Source: Caballeronia novacaledonica (GTDB taxonomy: Bacteria; Pseudomonadota; Gammaproteobacteria; Burkholderiales; Burkholderiaceae). From it: a stretch of 64,000 nt of DNA. This document shows positions 1 to 8,737 of the stretch, piece after piece. Position numbers and translations under genes: made by a program. Every line of letters starts with the position of its first letter. Within the stretch, counting starts at the first letter, position 1. The notes beneath the pieces are model-generated. The model saw only the letters and a program-made list of their open reading frames with translations. It was not told the origin of the DNA and did no database searches. The DNA lies in contig NZ_OGTP01000002.1 in the NCBI RefSeq assembly GCF_900258035.1, positions 62,001 through 126,000 of the forward strand, in the 5' to 3' direction.

Positions 1-624
1 GAAGTCGACAACGGCCTCGTGCATTACGAATTCATTCGCATGCCGGACTCGTCCGGCTTCGGCGATTACACCGAAAGCGGCCAGGTGATCTCCGTCATCG
101 ATCCGGACGGCAACAAGGCCAGCTACACGCATGCGATGTATCTCGACGACGAAGGTCCGATCGCCGGTGGCCGCGAGATCTGGGGCTTTCCGAAGAAGCT
201 CGCGTCGCCGCGCCTTTCCGTCGATGGCAAGGACACGCTGCTCGGCACGCTCGATTACGGCTCGCAGCGTATCGCGACGGGCACGATGGGCTACAAGTAT
301 CGTCCGCTCGACCTCGAAGCCGAGCGCAAGAAGCTCGCCGATACGCCGAACTATCTGCTGAAAGTGCTGCCGCACGTCGACGGCACCGCGCGCGTGTGCG
401 AACTCGTTCGTTTCTTTCTGCGCGACGTGAGCGTGCTCGGCGCATGGGAAGGCCCGGCCGCGCTGGAACTGCATGCGCATGCGCTCGCGCCTGTCGCGGA
501 TCTGCCGGTGCGCAAGGTGGTCGGCGCGCGGCATGTCATCGCGAATCTGACGCTCGATATCGGCGAAGTCGCTTACGACTATCTCGCGCCGCCGGACGAA
601 CTCAAGCTCGCCGTCAATCAATAA
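1..624 (+). CDS. adc: Acetoacetate decarboxylase, 5' end cut off by window
   Basis: This enzyme decarboxylates acetoacetate to acetone and CO2 through a Schiff base on an active-site lysine. The frame is open from base 1 (Glu-Val-Asp-Asn-Gly-Leu before the GTG at 19), so about 40 N-terminal residues of the roughly 245-residue protein lie upstream of the window. Family motifs are visible: [19 protein letters not shown] near the start, and [15 protein letters not shown], whose paired lysines carry the catalytic Lys. It lies 31 bp before a 3-hydroxybutyrate dehydrogenase, so the pair handles ketone bodies, probably as overflow or breakdown of PHB-derived acetoacetate. The GTG at 19 is not the true start. 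The family call is firm. Confidence 0.95.
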   Translation, partial: EVDNGLVHYEFIRMPDSSGFGDYTESGQVISVIDPDGNKASYTHAMYLDDEGPIAGGREIWGFPKKLASPRLSVDGKDTLLGTLDYGSQRIATGTMGYKYRPLDLEAERKKLADTPNYLLKVLPHVDGTARVCELVRFFLRDVSVLGAWEGPAALELHAHALAPVADLPVRKVVGARHVIANLTLDIGEVAYDYLAPPDELKLAVNQ

Positions 625-655
625 CTTCGCATCACGTCGACAAGGGAACAAGCAA

Positions 656-1438
656 ATGGCATTGCAAGGAAAAGTCGCGCTCGTCACGGGCGCAGCGAGC
701 GGCATCGGTGAAGAGACGGCGCGCAAGCTCGCAGCCGACGGCGCGGCGGTCGTGATCGCTGACCTGAACCTCGCGAACGCGCAGAAGGTCGCGGACAGCA
801 TCGTCGAAGCGGGCGGCCGTGCAATCGCCGTGTCGATGGACGTGACGAGCGAAGACGCGGTGAACGCCGGTATCGAAGAAACGGTGGCGAAGCTGGGCGG
901 CATCGACGTGCTGGTGTCGAACGCGGGCATTCAGATCGTCGCGCCGATCGAAGAATACGCATACGCCGACTGGAAGAAGATGCTCGCGATCCATCTCGAC
1001 GGCGCGTTCCTCACGACGAAAGCCGCGATCAAGCACATGTACGCATCGGGCAAGGGCGGCTCGATCATCTACATGGGATCGGTGCATTCGCATGAGGCAT
1101 CGAAGCTGAAGTCGGCTTATGTCACGGCGAAGCATGGCCTGCTCGGGCTCGCGCGCGTCGTCGCGAAGGAAGGCGGTCCGCGCGGCGTGCGCGCCAACGT
1201 GGTGTGCCCCGGTTTCGTGCGTACGCCGCTCGTCGAGAAGCAGATTCCCGAGCAGGCGAAGGCGCTCGGCATTTCGGAAGCGGACGTCGTGAAGAACGTG
1301 ATGCTGAAGGAAACGGTCGATGGCGAATTCACGACCGTCGACGATGTCGCGAACACGGTCGCGTTCCTTGCCGGGTTCGAATCGAACGCGCTGACGGGGC
1401 AGTCGATCGTCGTGAGCCACGGCTGGTTCATGCAATAA
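656..1438 (+). CDS. bdhA: D-3-hydroxybutyrate dehydrogenase (SDR family)
   Basis: A cytosolic NAD-dependent short-chain dehydrogenase that interconverts 3-hydroxybutyrate and acetoacetate. In its 260 residues the nucleotide-binding motif TGAASGIG is at 11-18, NAG at 89-91, and the catalytic triad is Ser142, Tyr155 and Lys159 (YVTAKHG). The [12 protein letters not shown] stretch and C-terminal [14 protein letters not shown] resemble bacterial BdhA. The start at 656 follows the purine-rich GGGAACAAGCAA. It sits directly downstream of acetoacetate decarboxylase and 9 bp before a patatin gene, so the three are likely cotranscribed in PHB/ketone-body metabolism. A generic SDR is the only alternative, and the context argues against it. 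Confidence 0.93.
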   Translation: MALQGKVALVTGAASGIGEETARKLAADGAAVVIADLNLANAQKVADSIVEAGGRAIAVSMDVTSEDAVNAGIEETVAKLGGIDVLVSNAGIQIVAPIEEYAYADWKKMLAIHLDGAFLTTKAAIKHMYASGKGGSIIYMGSVHSHEASKLKSAYVTAKHGLLGLARVVAKEGGPRGVRANVVCPGFVRTPLVEKQIPEQAKALGISEADVVKNVMLKETVDGEFTTVDDVANTVAFLAGFESNALTGQSIVVSHGWFMQ

Positions 1439-1447
1439 GGAGAATCC

Positions 1448-2716
1448 ATGCGCCGCAGTCAACGCAACACACTTAAGCAGGCGAACCACGTCGCGCTGCC
1501 GGATTACGATGAGGTTTGCCTCGTGCTGCAAGGCGGCGGCGCGTTGGGTTCGTATCAGGCGGGCGTGTTCGAAGGGCTCGCGGAAGTCGGCGTCGATCCG
1601 ACCTGGACGTCGGGCATTTCCATCGGCGCGCTGAATACCGCGATCATCGCGGGCAATGCGCCCGAGAATCGCGTGGCCGCGCTGCGCGGATTCTGGAACA
1701 CCATCTGCCAGCCGGCGGATCTGATCGGACATGTGGGCGCGTTTCTGCCCGCGGCGTTCGGCTTCGGCAATTTCGGCCGCAAGTTTTCGAGCATGTGGGC
1801 GGCGGCGCGCGCGCTGACCGAAGGGCAGAGAGGCTTCTTTTCGCCGCGCGTGCATGTGCCCGATCTCGGTCCGCGCACGAAGAGCAAGCGCCCGAACGAG
1901 GTGAGCTACTACGACACGTCCGCGTTACGCGCGACGCTGCTGCAATTCGCGGATTTCGACCGCATCAACGACGGCGCGATGCGTGTTTCCGTGGGCGCGG
2001 TCAACGTGCGCACGGGCAATCTCGTCTACTTCGACAACACGAAGATGCGTCTCGCGCCCGAGCACTTCATGGCGTCGGGCGCGTTGCCGCCGGGCTTTCC
2101 TGCGGTCGAGATCGACGGCGAGTTCTATTGGGACGGCGGTCTCGTGTCGAATACGCCGTTGACGGAGATCATTCGCGAAAGCCAGCACAAGGACACGCTC
2201 GTATTTCAGGTCGATTTGTGGAGCGCGCGCGGCACGTTGCCCGGCGATTTCCTCGACGTGAGCGAACGCACGAAGGACATTCAGTATTCGAGCCGCACGC
2301 GCGCGATCACCGATTTCGTTTCGCACAATCAGAAGCATGCGCGGCTCATCAAAGAGCTGCTGGAGCACATTCCCGAGAAGACGCGGCGCTCGCATCCGCT
2401 GTTGCGCGAGGCGCAGAAGGTCGCGGACGGCGGCGCGGTGAACGTCGTGCATCTGATCTACAAGAACAAGTTCTTCGAAGGGCACTACAAGGACTACGAG
2501 TTCAGCAACGACACGATGGACGAACACTGGGCGAGCGGGCTGGAGGATATTCGCCGCTCGTTCGGGCATCCGGAGTGGTTCGAGGTGCCGAGTCACGATC
2601 TGGGTTTCGTGACGCACGACGTGCATCGGTACGAGCCCGCGCCGCAAGCGATGGCCGAGATGCCGAAGGCGGTGTCGAAGAAGCTGGTCGATGTGGATGA
2701 GGTGGAAGGGGTTTGA
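1448..2716 (+). CDS. Patatin-like phospholipase with DUF3734-type C-terminus
   Basis: A 422-residue serine acyl hydrolase of the patatin family. The oxyanion-hole motif QGGGALGSYQAG lies at about 29-39, the nucleophile is Ser58 in GISIG (56-60), and the dyad aspartate is Asp229 in WDGG. The roughly 120 residues after the patatin core look like the DUF3734 extension found in this subfamily. There is no signal peptide, so it is predicted to be cytosolic or peripheral to the membrane. The ATG at 1448 has AAGGAGA just upstream, overlapping the end of bdhA. The adc-bdhA-patatin order suggests a role around PHB granules or lipid turnover, but the substrate cannot be read from sequence. Confidence 0.88.
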   Translation: MRRSQRNTLKQANHVALPDYDEVCLVLQGGGALGSYQAGVFEGLAEVGVDPTWTSGISIGALNTAIIAGNAPENRVAALRGFWNTICQPADLIGHVGAFLPAAFGFGNFGRKFSSMWAAARALTEGQRGFFSPRVHVPDLGPRTKSKRPNEVSYYDTSALRATLLQFADFDRINDGAMRVSVGAVNVRTGNLVYFDNTKMRLAPEHFMASGALPPGFPAVEIDGEFYWDGGLVSNTPLTEIIRESQHKDTLVFQVDLWSARGTLPGDFLDVSERTKDIQYSSRTRAITDFVSHNQKHARLIKELLEHIPEKTRRSHPLLREAQKVADGGAVNVVHLIYKNKFFEGHYKDYEFSNDTMDEHWASGLEDIRRSFGHPEWFEVPSHDLGFVTHDVHRYEPAPQAMAEMPKAVSKKLVDVDEVEGV

Positions 2717-2774
2717 AGCCCGCGCGGGATTCCATTACCCTGATTAGCCTCGTCACGATGAACCGAGGCCGGTC

Positions 2775-3155
2775 ATGACCACCTGGAAACCCGCAACCTA
2801 CCCTTCCGTGAGCCCTTATCTCGTCTGCGAAAACGCGGACGAGATCATCACCTTCCTGCAAAGCGTCTTCGAAGCCGAACTGGTCCGCCGCTTCGACCGT
2901 CCCGATGGCTCGCTGATGCACGCGGAAGTGCGTATCGACGACAGCATCGTGATGATCGGCGGCGGCGCGACCGATCAGCAATCGCCCGGACCGCATATCC
3001 ACGTCTATGTGCGCGACGCACAAGCCGTCTACGACCGCGCGATGCAGCACGGCGCGCAAAGCGTGCAGACGCCCACGCGCAAACGCGCCGACGACGATCT
3101 CAGAGGCGGCTTTCGCGACGCCGCCGGCACGACGTGGTGGGTCGCCACACAATGA
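2775..3155 (+). CDS. VOC-fold (PhnB/glyoxalase-like) protein
   Basis: A 126-residue vicinal-oxygen-chelate protein with the PhnB-like pattern: an N-terminal SVSPYLVCENADEIITFLQ strand-helix, then FEAELVRRFDRPDGSLMHAEVRI, a central IMIGG-type strand, and HIHVYVRDAQAVYDRAMQHGA. The C-terminal GGFRDAAGTTWWVATQ matches the usual DPFGHxWxxAT ending in altered form. Such proteins can be glyoxalases, fosfomycin/bleomycin-type resistance proteins or orphan VOC proteins, and no specific reaction is supported. It is probably monocistronic, 58 bp after the patatin gene. Confidence 0.8.
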   Translation: MTTWKPATYPSVSPYLVCENADEIITFLQSVFEAELVRRFDRPDGSLMHAEVRIDDSIVMIGGGATDQQSPGPHIHVYVRDAQAVYDRAMQHGAQSVQTPTRKRADDDLRGGFRDAAGTTWWVATQ

Positions 3156-3159
3156 CGCG

Positions 3160-3456
3160 CTAACGCTTTTTTCTCTTCGCGCGCACGGCGGGCGCGCCCA
3201 GGCTTTCGCGCAATGCGCTCGTCAGCGTCTTCAGAAACTGATCGACCGCGGGCGGAAGACGGCGCTCGCGCATCACCGTCACCTGTAGCAGACGCTCGTT
3301 GAGCAAGGGCTCGTCGATGGGCGTGGCGACGAGCGTCGGCGGGCCGGGATCGCCTTCGAGCGCGACCGCGCTGCCGAGCGTGATCGCGCCGGTGAGCGCC
3401 GCGAAATGATGCATCGCGCTCGAGTTGTTGCTCGTCAGGACCGGCTCCAGATGCAC
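3160..3456 (-). pseudogene. LysR-type regulator remnant (C-terminal third only)
   Basis: The minus-strand frame encodes only the end of a LysR effector-binding domain: LEPVLTSNNSSAMHHFAALT, then GAITLGSAVALE, a VATPIDEPLLNERLLQVTVMR strand and a final PPAVDQFLKTLTSALRES helix. The helix-turn-helix and about 200 residues that should come first are absent. At the break the sequence passes directly into the tail of an MFS gene on the other strand. The methionine at 3456 is incidental, not a real start. The reading is the 3' remnant of a regulator left after a deletion. Confidence 0.75.
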
Positions 3457-3588
3457 GCCGCGGGCGCGACGGGCAGCAAGGCCGCGCCGCGCTTCTACAT
3501 GATGTTCACGGCCGTGATCAGTCTCGGGGCGCTCGCGGCGGTGAGCCGCGGCAAAGGCCCGATGAGGACGGCGGGCGCGGCGGCCTGA
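3451..3588 (+). pseudogene. MFS transporter remnant (last transmembrane helix and tail)
   Basis: On the plus strand the frame ending at the TGA at 3586-3588 reads ATGSKAAPRFYMMFTAVISL followed by GALAAVSRGKGPMR. This resembles the final membrane helix and cytoplasmic tail of a metabolite:H+ symporter of the MFS. Nothing upstream in this frame is transporter-like, because it runs straight into the antisense of the LysR remnant. It is therefore taken as the other end of a divergent LysR/MFS pair that lost both 5' portions. The identification rests on a short segment. Confidence 0.5.
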
Positions 3589-3600
3589 GCGCCGCGCCGG

Positions 3601-4365
3601 TCACGGTTCCAGCGCACGAATCAGTCTCGCGAGGTTGACCGGATCGACGTGAATGATCCCGCCTCGCGGACTGTCGATATCCGCGATCAGCGCGAGCGAC
3701 AGCGCCACCGTCACCGGCAGGATCAGCACGAGCAAGCCTCGCCGCAGCTTGCCTTTCGCGCCGTAGCCCTGCACCGCGCAGCCGCATAGCGCGATCACGA
3801 GCATCAGAATCCATGCGCCGATCGGAATGCGATTCTTGCGCGCCGCCTCCGAATAGTCCTGCGAGTTGAGCACGTCGTTCATGCCGGCCACGACGAGCGC
3901 GCCGATCGGCGTCGGCATGTCCTTGCCCACTTGCGTCGCCATTTTCCATAGCTCGGACTGGGCGTTCGCCGTATCGCGATTGATACGCGTGAGTTCCGCC
4001 CGATCGCGTGTCCGGAAATCGGCCAGCCGCAAGCGCACGTACCGGACCAGCGCGGCTTTCATCGGCGCGCTCATGCGGGCGACGGTCAAATCCGCACGGG
4101 CGTATTCGGTGCCGATCGCATTGGCCTCGCCTTCTTCCAGATTCTTGCGCTGGTCGTAGCGGTTGACCGCCATCGACAGGCTGAAGCCGATCAGCAGCGC
4201 GAGCAGCGTCAGCGTCGCGGTCTGCACGACGCTGAAGTCGTCGCGCTCGTCGACCGGGAGCGGCGCGATACGACGCAGGACGAACGCGCCGAAGAGAACC
4301 GCCGCGATGAAAACCAATAGCAGCACCACGAACAGCACGTCCGGGTGATCGACAAACGCCGCCAT
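3601..4365 (-). CDS. DUF4239 (bestrophin-like) membrane protein
   Basis: A 254-residue inner-membrane protein. An N-terminal helix (about 9-31) is followed by the family hallmark TATLTLLALLIGFSLSMAVN and RYDQRKNLEEGEANAIGTEY. After a long soluble loop come two more helices (about 185-202 and 210-228). This is the DUF4239 pattern, weakly related to bestrophin channels; the function is unknown. The ATG at 4365 has GGGAGA upstream. It is convergent with the MFS remnant and 271 bp from the divergent DUF4148 gene. Confidence 0.8.
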   Translation of the reverse strand: MAAFVDHPDVLFVVLLLVFIAAVLFGAFVLRRIAPLPVDERDDFSVVQTATLTLLALLIGFSLSMAVNRYDQRKNLEEGEANAIGTEYARADLTVARMSAPMKAALVRYVRLRLADFRTRDRAELTRINRDTANAQSELWKMATQVGKDMPTPIGALVVAGMNDVLNSQDYSEAARKNRIPIGAWILMLVIALCGCAVQGYGAKGKLRRGLLVLILPVTVALSLALIADIDSPRGGIIHVDPVNLARLIRALEP

Positions 4366-4636
4366 ACGATTTCTCCCAAAAATGTCCGCTTTCGATATCG
4401 ATATTTCAAACGGAGCAATTTGAGGATCGATTAAATCAATTGGAATTTTCGAACGATAGTGGGCGCTTTGTATCGCACTGTATCCGCACGGAGCATCGAC
4501 ACACGCGGTTTCATAACCCGCTTTTCGCGAAACAAGCCGGATACGTCCGCCGGTTTTAATACCTCCAAGCCCGAACGATTCGCAACACGAGGCGGATCGG
4601 CCAGACGGCTTCCATCACATTCTCTGGAGGTAAATC

Positions 4637-4945
4637 ATGAAAGTCATTCAATCGCTCATCATTGCTGCCGCTGTCGCGCTTCCGGCGCTCTCGTTCGCGC
4701 AGTCGAATCAGCCGGTCACCCGTGCGGAAGTGCGCGCGCAACTCGTCGAACTGCAAAAGGCCGGCTACAACCCGGCGAGCGACCAGACGCAATATCCGCA
4801 AAACATCCAGGCTGCGCTGTCGCGCATCGATGCCGCGAAGGGCCTGACGGCCTACGGCGCGCCGGTGAGCGGGACTTCCGCGTCGGGTGCGCGTTCGACG
4901 GATACGACGGTCGTCGGCCTCGGTCCCGTATTTGCAAAGCCGTAA
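4637..4945 (+). CDS. DUF4148 small secreted protein
   Basis: A 102-residue exported protein of the DUF4148 family, which is abundant in Burkholderiaceae. A signal peptide (MKVIQSLIIAAAVALPALSFA, cleavage near residue 21) is followed by the conserved VTRAEVRAQLVELQKAGYNP core and a Gln/Ala/Ser-rich tail. The ATG at 4637 has a strong TGGAGG site 7 bp upstream. A paralogue lies at 9080-9421 on the minus strand. The role is unknown; members are periplasmic and expressed as single genes, which fits the terminator-like hairpin just downstream. Confidence 0.88.
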   Translation: MKVIQSLIIAAAVALPALSFAQSNQPVTRAEVRAQLVELQKAGYNPASDQTQYPQNIQAALSRIDAAKGLTAYGAPVSGTSASGARSTDTTVVGLGPVFAKP

Positions 4946-4970
4946 GCATGCGGTTCTGCCAGATTTCCGG

Positions 4971-4997
4971 AGCCCGGACGGATTCACCGCCCGGGCT
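4971..4997 (+). terminator. Hairpin after DUF4148 gene
   Basis: The arms AGCCCGG (4971-4977) and CCGGGCT (4991-4997) pair, and inside them CGG/CCG pair around the loop ATTCA. The hairpin starts 25 bp past the DUF4148 stop codon. Only a weak T-rich stretch follows, so termination may be partial. Confidence 0.5.
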
Positions 4998-5216
4998 TGA
5001 TGCGTTTCTGTGAATAACGTATTACATCTCGAATTTATGGCCTCGCAGGCGATACACTCTCGCTGCCAAAATCCGTTTTCGACGGCACGCCACGTGCCGC
5101 GGACGGGGCCGGCGCGGAAAATGGGTATCATCCTTTCCGCCCCGGCGTGGATTCAGCCGAATGTAACAACCTATCGCAATTTTCAAGTGCGACGCCACTG
5201 ATTTTCGAGGCGCTTT

Positions 5217-7004
5217 ATGCCCACAGACGTAGACAACATGACTGACGATCAGATCGCATCGATCGCCGATCGCCTGACGCAAGAAGGCCGCAAAGTTTCC
5301 CCCGTGACCGTTTGGACGGAAGCCGGCGGCGGCTCGGTCGTCGCCATCGCGGCCGGCCTGCAGCGCTGGCGCGACTCGCATTCCCCGGAAGCGCCGCAGC
5401 AGCAGGCGCCGTCCGACCTCCCCGGCGACGTCGCCGAGACGCTCGTGAACGTCGCGCGGCAGCTCTGGACCGTTTCCCGCGACGAAACCGAACGGCTGTC
5501 CGGTCAGCGCCTGTCCGCGGTGAGCCAGCGGCTCTCGACCGCGCTCGCGGAGCGTGACGAGGCGCTCGCCGAATTCCAGAAGACCGGCGACGAGGCCGCG
5601 AAAAATCGCCAGCACATGACGGAAGTACTGGGCGCGCTGCAGGCATCGGAGGAGTCGGTCGCGCGACTGCGTCAGGAATTCGAGGCGGCGTCGGCGCGCG
5701 CGCAGACCGCCGAAACGCGCGTCGAGGAAGCGGCGCAGCGTGCATCGGCGGAACAGGCTCAACTCGAAGCCGTGAAGGCGTCGCTCGAAGAAGAGCGGCG
5801 CGCGAAAGACGCGCTGAACGCGGCGCTGTCGGCGAAGGACGAAGACATCGCGAGCGTCGCGCGGGAACGCGATCAGGCGCGGCAGGACCATACGGAACTG
5901 CATGCGTCGATGTCGGGCAAGGACGAAGCGCTCGCGCGTATCGCCGAAGAACTCGATCAGGCGCGCCAGCAGCACGGGAATCTGCACGCGTCGCTCGCGG
6001 GCAAGGACGAAGAGCTTGCGCGCATCGCGCAGGAACGCGACCAGGCGCATCAGAACCGCGCCGAACTGCATGCGCTGATGGCGGGCAAGGACGACGAACT
6101 CTCGCGCATCGCGCAGGAACGCGATCAGGCGCGTCAGGGCCACGCGGAACTGCATGCGCTGATGGCGGGCAAGGACGACGAGCTCTCGCGCATCGCGCAG
6201 GAACGCGATCATGCGCGGCAGCAGCATGAGGCGGTGAGCCTGGCATCGCAGGAAAAATCGGCTGAAGTCGAACGCTGGTCGCAGGACGCGAACGCGGCGC
6301 ATGCGCGCGCGCAGGCCGCCGAGGCACACACGAGCGAAAGCCTCGCGCGCGTCGCCGCGCTCGAAGCGGAGTTGAACGAAGTGCGCGCCGCGCTCGCCGC
6401 CGAACGCGAGAGCGTGGCTGCGCGGAACGCGGAACTTTCGGCGCACCGCGATCATGCGGCGCGTGTCGGCCGCGATCTGGACGACGCCCGCAAGCAGATC
6501 AGCGCGCTGATGGAAGAGAAGGCGGAGCAGGGCGCCGAACTCGCGCGCGTGTCGAACGATGTCAACGCGCTGCGCGAGCGCGCCGAGGCCGCCGAGAAGA
6601 ACGCGACCGACCTCGCGAAGCGTCTCGTCGAGAAGGAGCAGGGCGAAGAGTCGGAACTCGCGTCGCTGCAGCGTCAGATTTCGGCGCAGGCGAAGGCGCA
6701 TTCGAAGGCCTACGACGATCTGCGGGCCAACGCCGAGCAATGGGTCACCTACGCGAAGGACCTGCGGCAGCGTCTCGACGTGGCGAACGAAAAGATCCTT
6801 TTCATCGATGCCCGCAGCACCGGCGAAGTCGCGCTGATGCGCAGGCTCGCAGTCGAGCTGGAGCGCCTGAAGCCGGATCACGAACTCGTGTTCCGCGAGG
6901 CGCAGCAGAAGCTCATCGGCGACAAGATGGCGCAGCAGCTTGCGCAAAAGGGTTATCGCTACGACCCGGCTACCGCCGTGATGTCGAAAATCGAAACCGC
7001 GTGA
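5217..7004 (+). CDS. KfrA-type DNA-binding protein with long coiled coil
   Basis: A 595-residue protein. Residues about 8-60 (MTDDQIASIADRLTQEGRKV, then TVWTEAGGGS) match the KfrA N-terminal DNA-binding domain, known from plasmid partition-related regulators. Residues about 100-540 are almost continuous coiled coil rich in Glu, Ala, Arg and Gln, including five 28-residue repeats. The C-terminus (about 540-595) is globular. The ATG at 5217 has CGAGG upstream; the ATG at 5238 is a possible alternative. Chromosomal homologues may organise or regulate DNA, but no partition genes (parA, parB) are nearby, so the role is open. Confidence 0.75.
   Translation: MPTDVDNMTDDQIASIADRLTQEGRKVSPVTVWTEAGGGSVVAIAAGLQRWRDSHSPEAPQQQAPSDLPGDVAETLVNVARQLWTVSRDETERLSGQRLSAVSQRLSTALAERDEALAEFQKTGDEAAKNRQHMTEVLGALQASEESVARLRQEFEAASARAQTAETRVEEAAQRASAEQAQLEAVKASLEEERRAKDALNAALSAKDEDIASVARERDQARQDHTELHASMSGKDEALARIAEELDQARQQHGNLHASLAGKDEELARIAQERDQAHQNRAELHALMAGKDDELSRIAQERDQARQGHAELHALMAGKDDELSRIAQERDHARQQHEAVSLASQEKSAEVERWSQDANAAHARAQAAEAHTSESLARVAALEAELNEVRAALAAERESVAARNAELSAHRDHAARVGRDLDDARKQISALMEEKAEQGAELARVSNDVNALRERAEAAEKNATDLAKRLVEKEQGEESELASLQRQISAQAKAHSKAYDDLRANAEQWVTYAKDLRQRLDVANEKILFIDARSTGEVALMRRLAVELERLKPDHELVFREAQQKLIGDKMAQQLAQKGYRYDPATAVMSKIETA
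5814..6233 (+). repeat. Five tandem 84-bp repeats inside the KfrA-like gene
   Basis: Units begin at 5814, 5898, 5982, 6066 and 6150. Each encodes 28 residues (four heptads) of the form LHALMAGKDDELSRIAQERD plus AR/AH, Q and a variable Glu/Gln/His end. The last two units are almost identical in DNA, while the first two have diverged. The pattern indicates stepwise duplication in phase with the coiled coil. Confidence 0.88.
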
Positions 7005-7017
7005 CCCTCGTATAGCG

Positions 7018-7413
7018 ATGGAGACGCGGACCATCACCGTAACGATCGATCGCGACTGGCGCGAGCTTTATGACGCGATCTGGCGTCCGGAAGTCTTTCC
7101 GACGTGGGCGTCGGGACTCGCGCAGTCGACGCTCGAAGACATGGGCGATCATTGGCGCGCCCGCGGTCCCGAAGCCGAGGTGACGATTCGCTTCACCGCT
7201 CATAATGCTTTCGGCGTCATGGATCATCGCGTCGGTCTGCCGAACGGTGAAGAGGTCTACGTGCCATTGCGTGTCTATCAGAACGGCGCGGGCGCCGAAG
7301 TGGCGCTCACGCTGTTCCGTCAGCCGGGCATGTCCGACGAAAAATTCGCCGCCGATGCCGACTGGGTCCGTCGCGACCTCGCCGCGCTCGCGGCGCGCTA
7401 CGCGAAGTCCTGA
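7018..7413 (+). CDS. SRPBCC-type (START-like) small protein
   Basis: A 131-residue protein beginning ETRTITVTIDRDWRELYDAI, then WRPEVFPTWASGL, the usual N-terminal strand and helix of SRPBCC/polyketide-cyclase folds. It ends with a long amphipathic helix (DADWVRRDLAALAARYAKS). There are no catalytic motifs; members bind hydrophobic ligands or are orphan. It starts 13 bp after the KfrA-like gene and may be cotranscribed with it. Confidence 0.65.
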   Translation: METRTITVTIDRDWRELYDAIWRPEVFPTWASGLAQSTLEDMGDHWRARGPEAEVTIRFTAHNAFGVMDHRVGLPNGEEVYVPLRVYQNGAGAEVALTLFRQPGMSDEKFAADADWVRRDLAALAARYAKS

Positions 7414-7521
7414 CTTCGCTTCCTGCTGCATCCACTCGAATACAGCCAGCCACAAACGGCCATCGGGCCGACAAGCTATCATGTGCGCATTCCAAACATG
7501 CCGCACGGGCTGGAGAATCAT

Positions 7522-8721
7522 ATGGCTGGACCTCAGGAAAGCGTCAACATGGCGTTGTTCTGCGACTTCGAGAACGTCGCGCTCGGCGTTCGCGATGCGA
7601 AGTACGAGAAATTCGACATCCGCCCGGTCCTCGAACGCCTGTTGCTGAAGGGAAGCATCGTCGTCAAGAAAGCCTATTGCGACTGGGATCGCTACAAGGG
7701 CTTCAAAGCGGCGATGCACGAGGCCAGCTTCGAGATGATCGAAATTCCGCACGTGCGCCAGTCGGGCAAGAATTCGGCCGACATTCGCCTCGTCGTCGAT
7801 GCGCTCGATCTCTGCTATACGAAATCGCACGTCGATACGTTCGTCATCATCAGCGGAGACTCCGATTTCTCGCCGCTCGTGTCGAAGCTGCGCGAAAACG
7901 CGAAGAAGGTTATCGGCGTGGGCGTGAAGCAATCGACGTCCGATCTGCTCGTCGCGAACTGCGACGAATTCATCTTCTACGACGACCTCGTGCGCGAGCA
8001 GCAACGCGCCATCGCCAAGCGGGAGCAGCGCGAAGCGAAGCGCGCGACCGATGAGGAGCGCCATCCGAAGCAGGAGACGGAATCGCGCAAGTCGCAAGCG
8101 ATCGCGATCACCGTCGAGACGTTCGAGGCGCTCGCATCGGAGCGCGGCGAGAGCGGCAAGATCTGGGCGTCGGTGCTGAAGAGCGCGATCAAGCGCCGCA
8201 AGCCGGGCTTCAGCGAATCGCACTATGGCTTCCGCGCGTTCGGCAATCTGCTCGACGAAGCGCAGTCGCGCGGTCTGCTGGAAGTCGGCCGCGACGATAA
8301 ATCCGGCGCGTTCGTGTTTCGCTCGGCGCAGGCCGCGCCGGTCGTCGCGGTGGATGTGAGGCAAGCCGAAGCCCAGGCCGTTCCGAAAGAACACGAAGGC
8401 GCGGGGAATACCCGGCGCAGAGAGAAACGCGGCGGAAGAAAAGCTGCGCGTGCAACCGCGCCGGAGCCTGTCGCCGTGGTTGAAGAAGCACCGATGTTCT
8501 TCGAACGCGAGACGTTCGAACCGCAGGCCGAACCCGCGCCCGAGCCAGCGCCGGCGCCGAAAAAGCGCGCCGCGCCGCGTCGGGCGCGCAAGACCGCTGC
8601 GAAGCAAAGCGAAGCCGGTGCGTCGATTGAAGACGTTGCAATCGTCGAAGAACCGAAAGCGAAAAAGCCCGCGCGCAAATCGACGTCACGCGGCAGCCGT
8701 TCGCGCAAGGTTGCCGAGTAA
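7522..8721 (+). CDS. NYN (LabA-like PIN) protein with OST-HTH/LOTUS domain
   Basis: The N-terminal domain (about 10-165) has the acidic NYN nuclease residues in CDFENVALG, GKNSADIRLVVDAL and ISGDSDFSPLV. After a charged linker, residues about 190-275 (SVLKSAIKRRKPGFSESHYG and following) resemble an OST-HTH/LOTUS RNA-binding domain. The last 120 residues are a low-complexity Lys/Ala/Glu/Pro tail ending in basic repeats. NYN proteins are predicted RNases, so RNA processing is a reasonable inference. The ATG at 7522 is chosen because TGGAGA lies 7 bp upstream; the in-frame ATG at 7495 lacks such a site. Confidence 0.8.
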   Translation: MAGPQESVNMALFCDFENVALGVRDAKYEKFDIRPVLERLLLKGSIVVKKAYCDWDRYKGFKAAMHEASFEMIEIPHVRQSGKNSADIRLVVDALDLCYTKSHVDTFVIISGDSDFSPLVSKLRENAKKVIGVGVKQSTSDLLVANCDEFIFYDDLVREQQRAIAKREQREAKRATDEERHPKQETESRKSQAIAITVETFEALASERGESGKIWASVLKSAIKRRKPGFSESHYGFRAFGNLLDEAQSRGLLEVGRDDKSGAFVFRSAQAAPVVAVDVRQAEAQAVPKEHEGAGNTRRREKRGGRKAARATAPEPVAVVEEAPMFFERETFEPQAEPAPEPAPAPKKRAAPRRARKTAAKQSEAGASIEDVAIVEEPKAKKPARKSTSRGSRSRKVAE

Positions 8722-8737
8722 CGCGGGCTTGCTTCAC

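Noticed and set aside
632-1855. A 407-codon open frame antisense to bdhA and the patatin gene
   Set aside because: It is Arg/His-rich without any domain, and arises from GC-rich third codon positions of the real genes on the other strand.
5022-7037. A 671-codon open frame antisense to the KfrA-like gene
   Set aside because: The composition is Arg/Leu-rich and repetitive only because it mirrors the coiled-coil repeats. The plus strand has a domain, a ribosome binding site and codon use like its neighbours.
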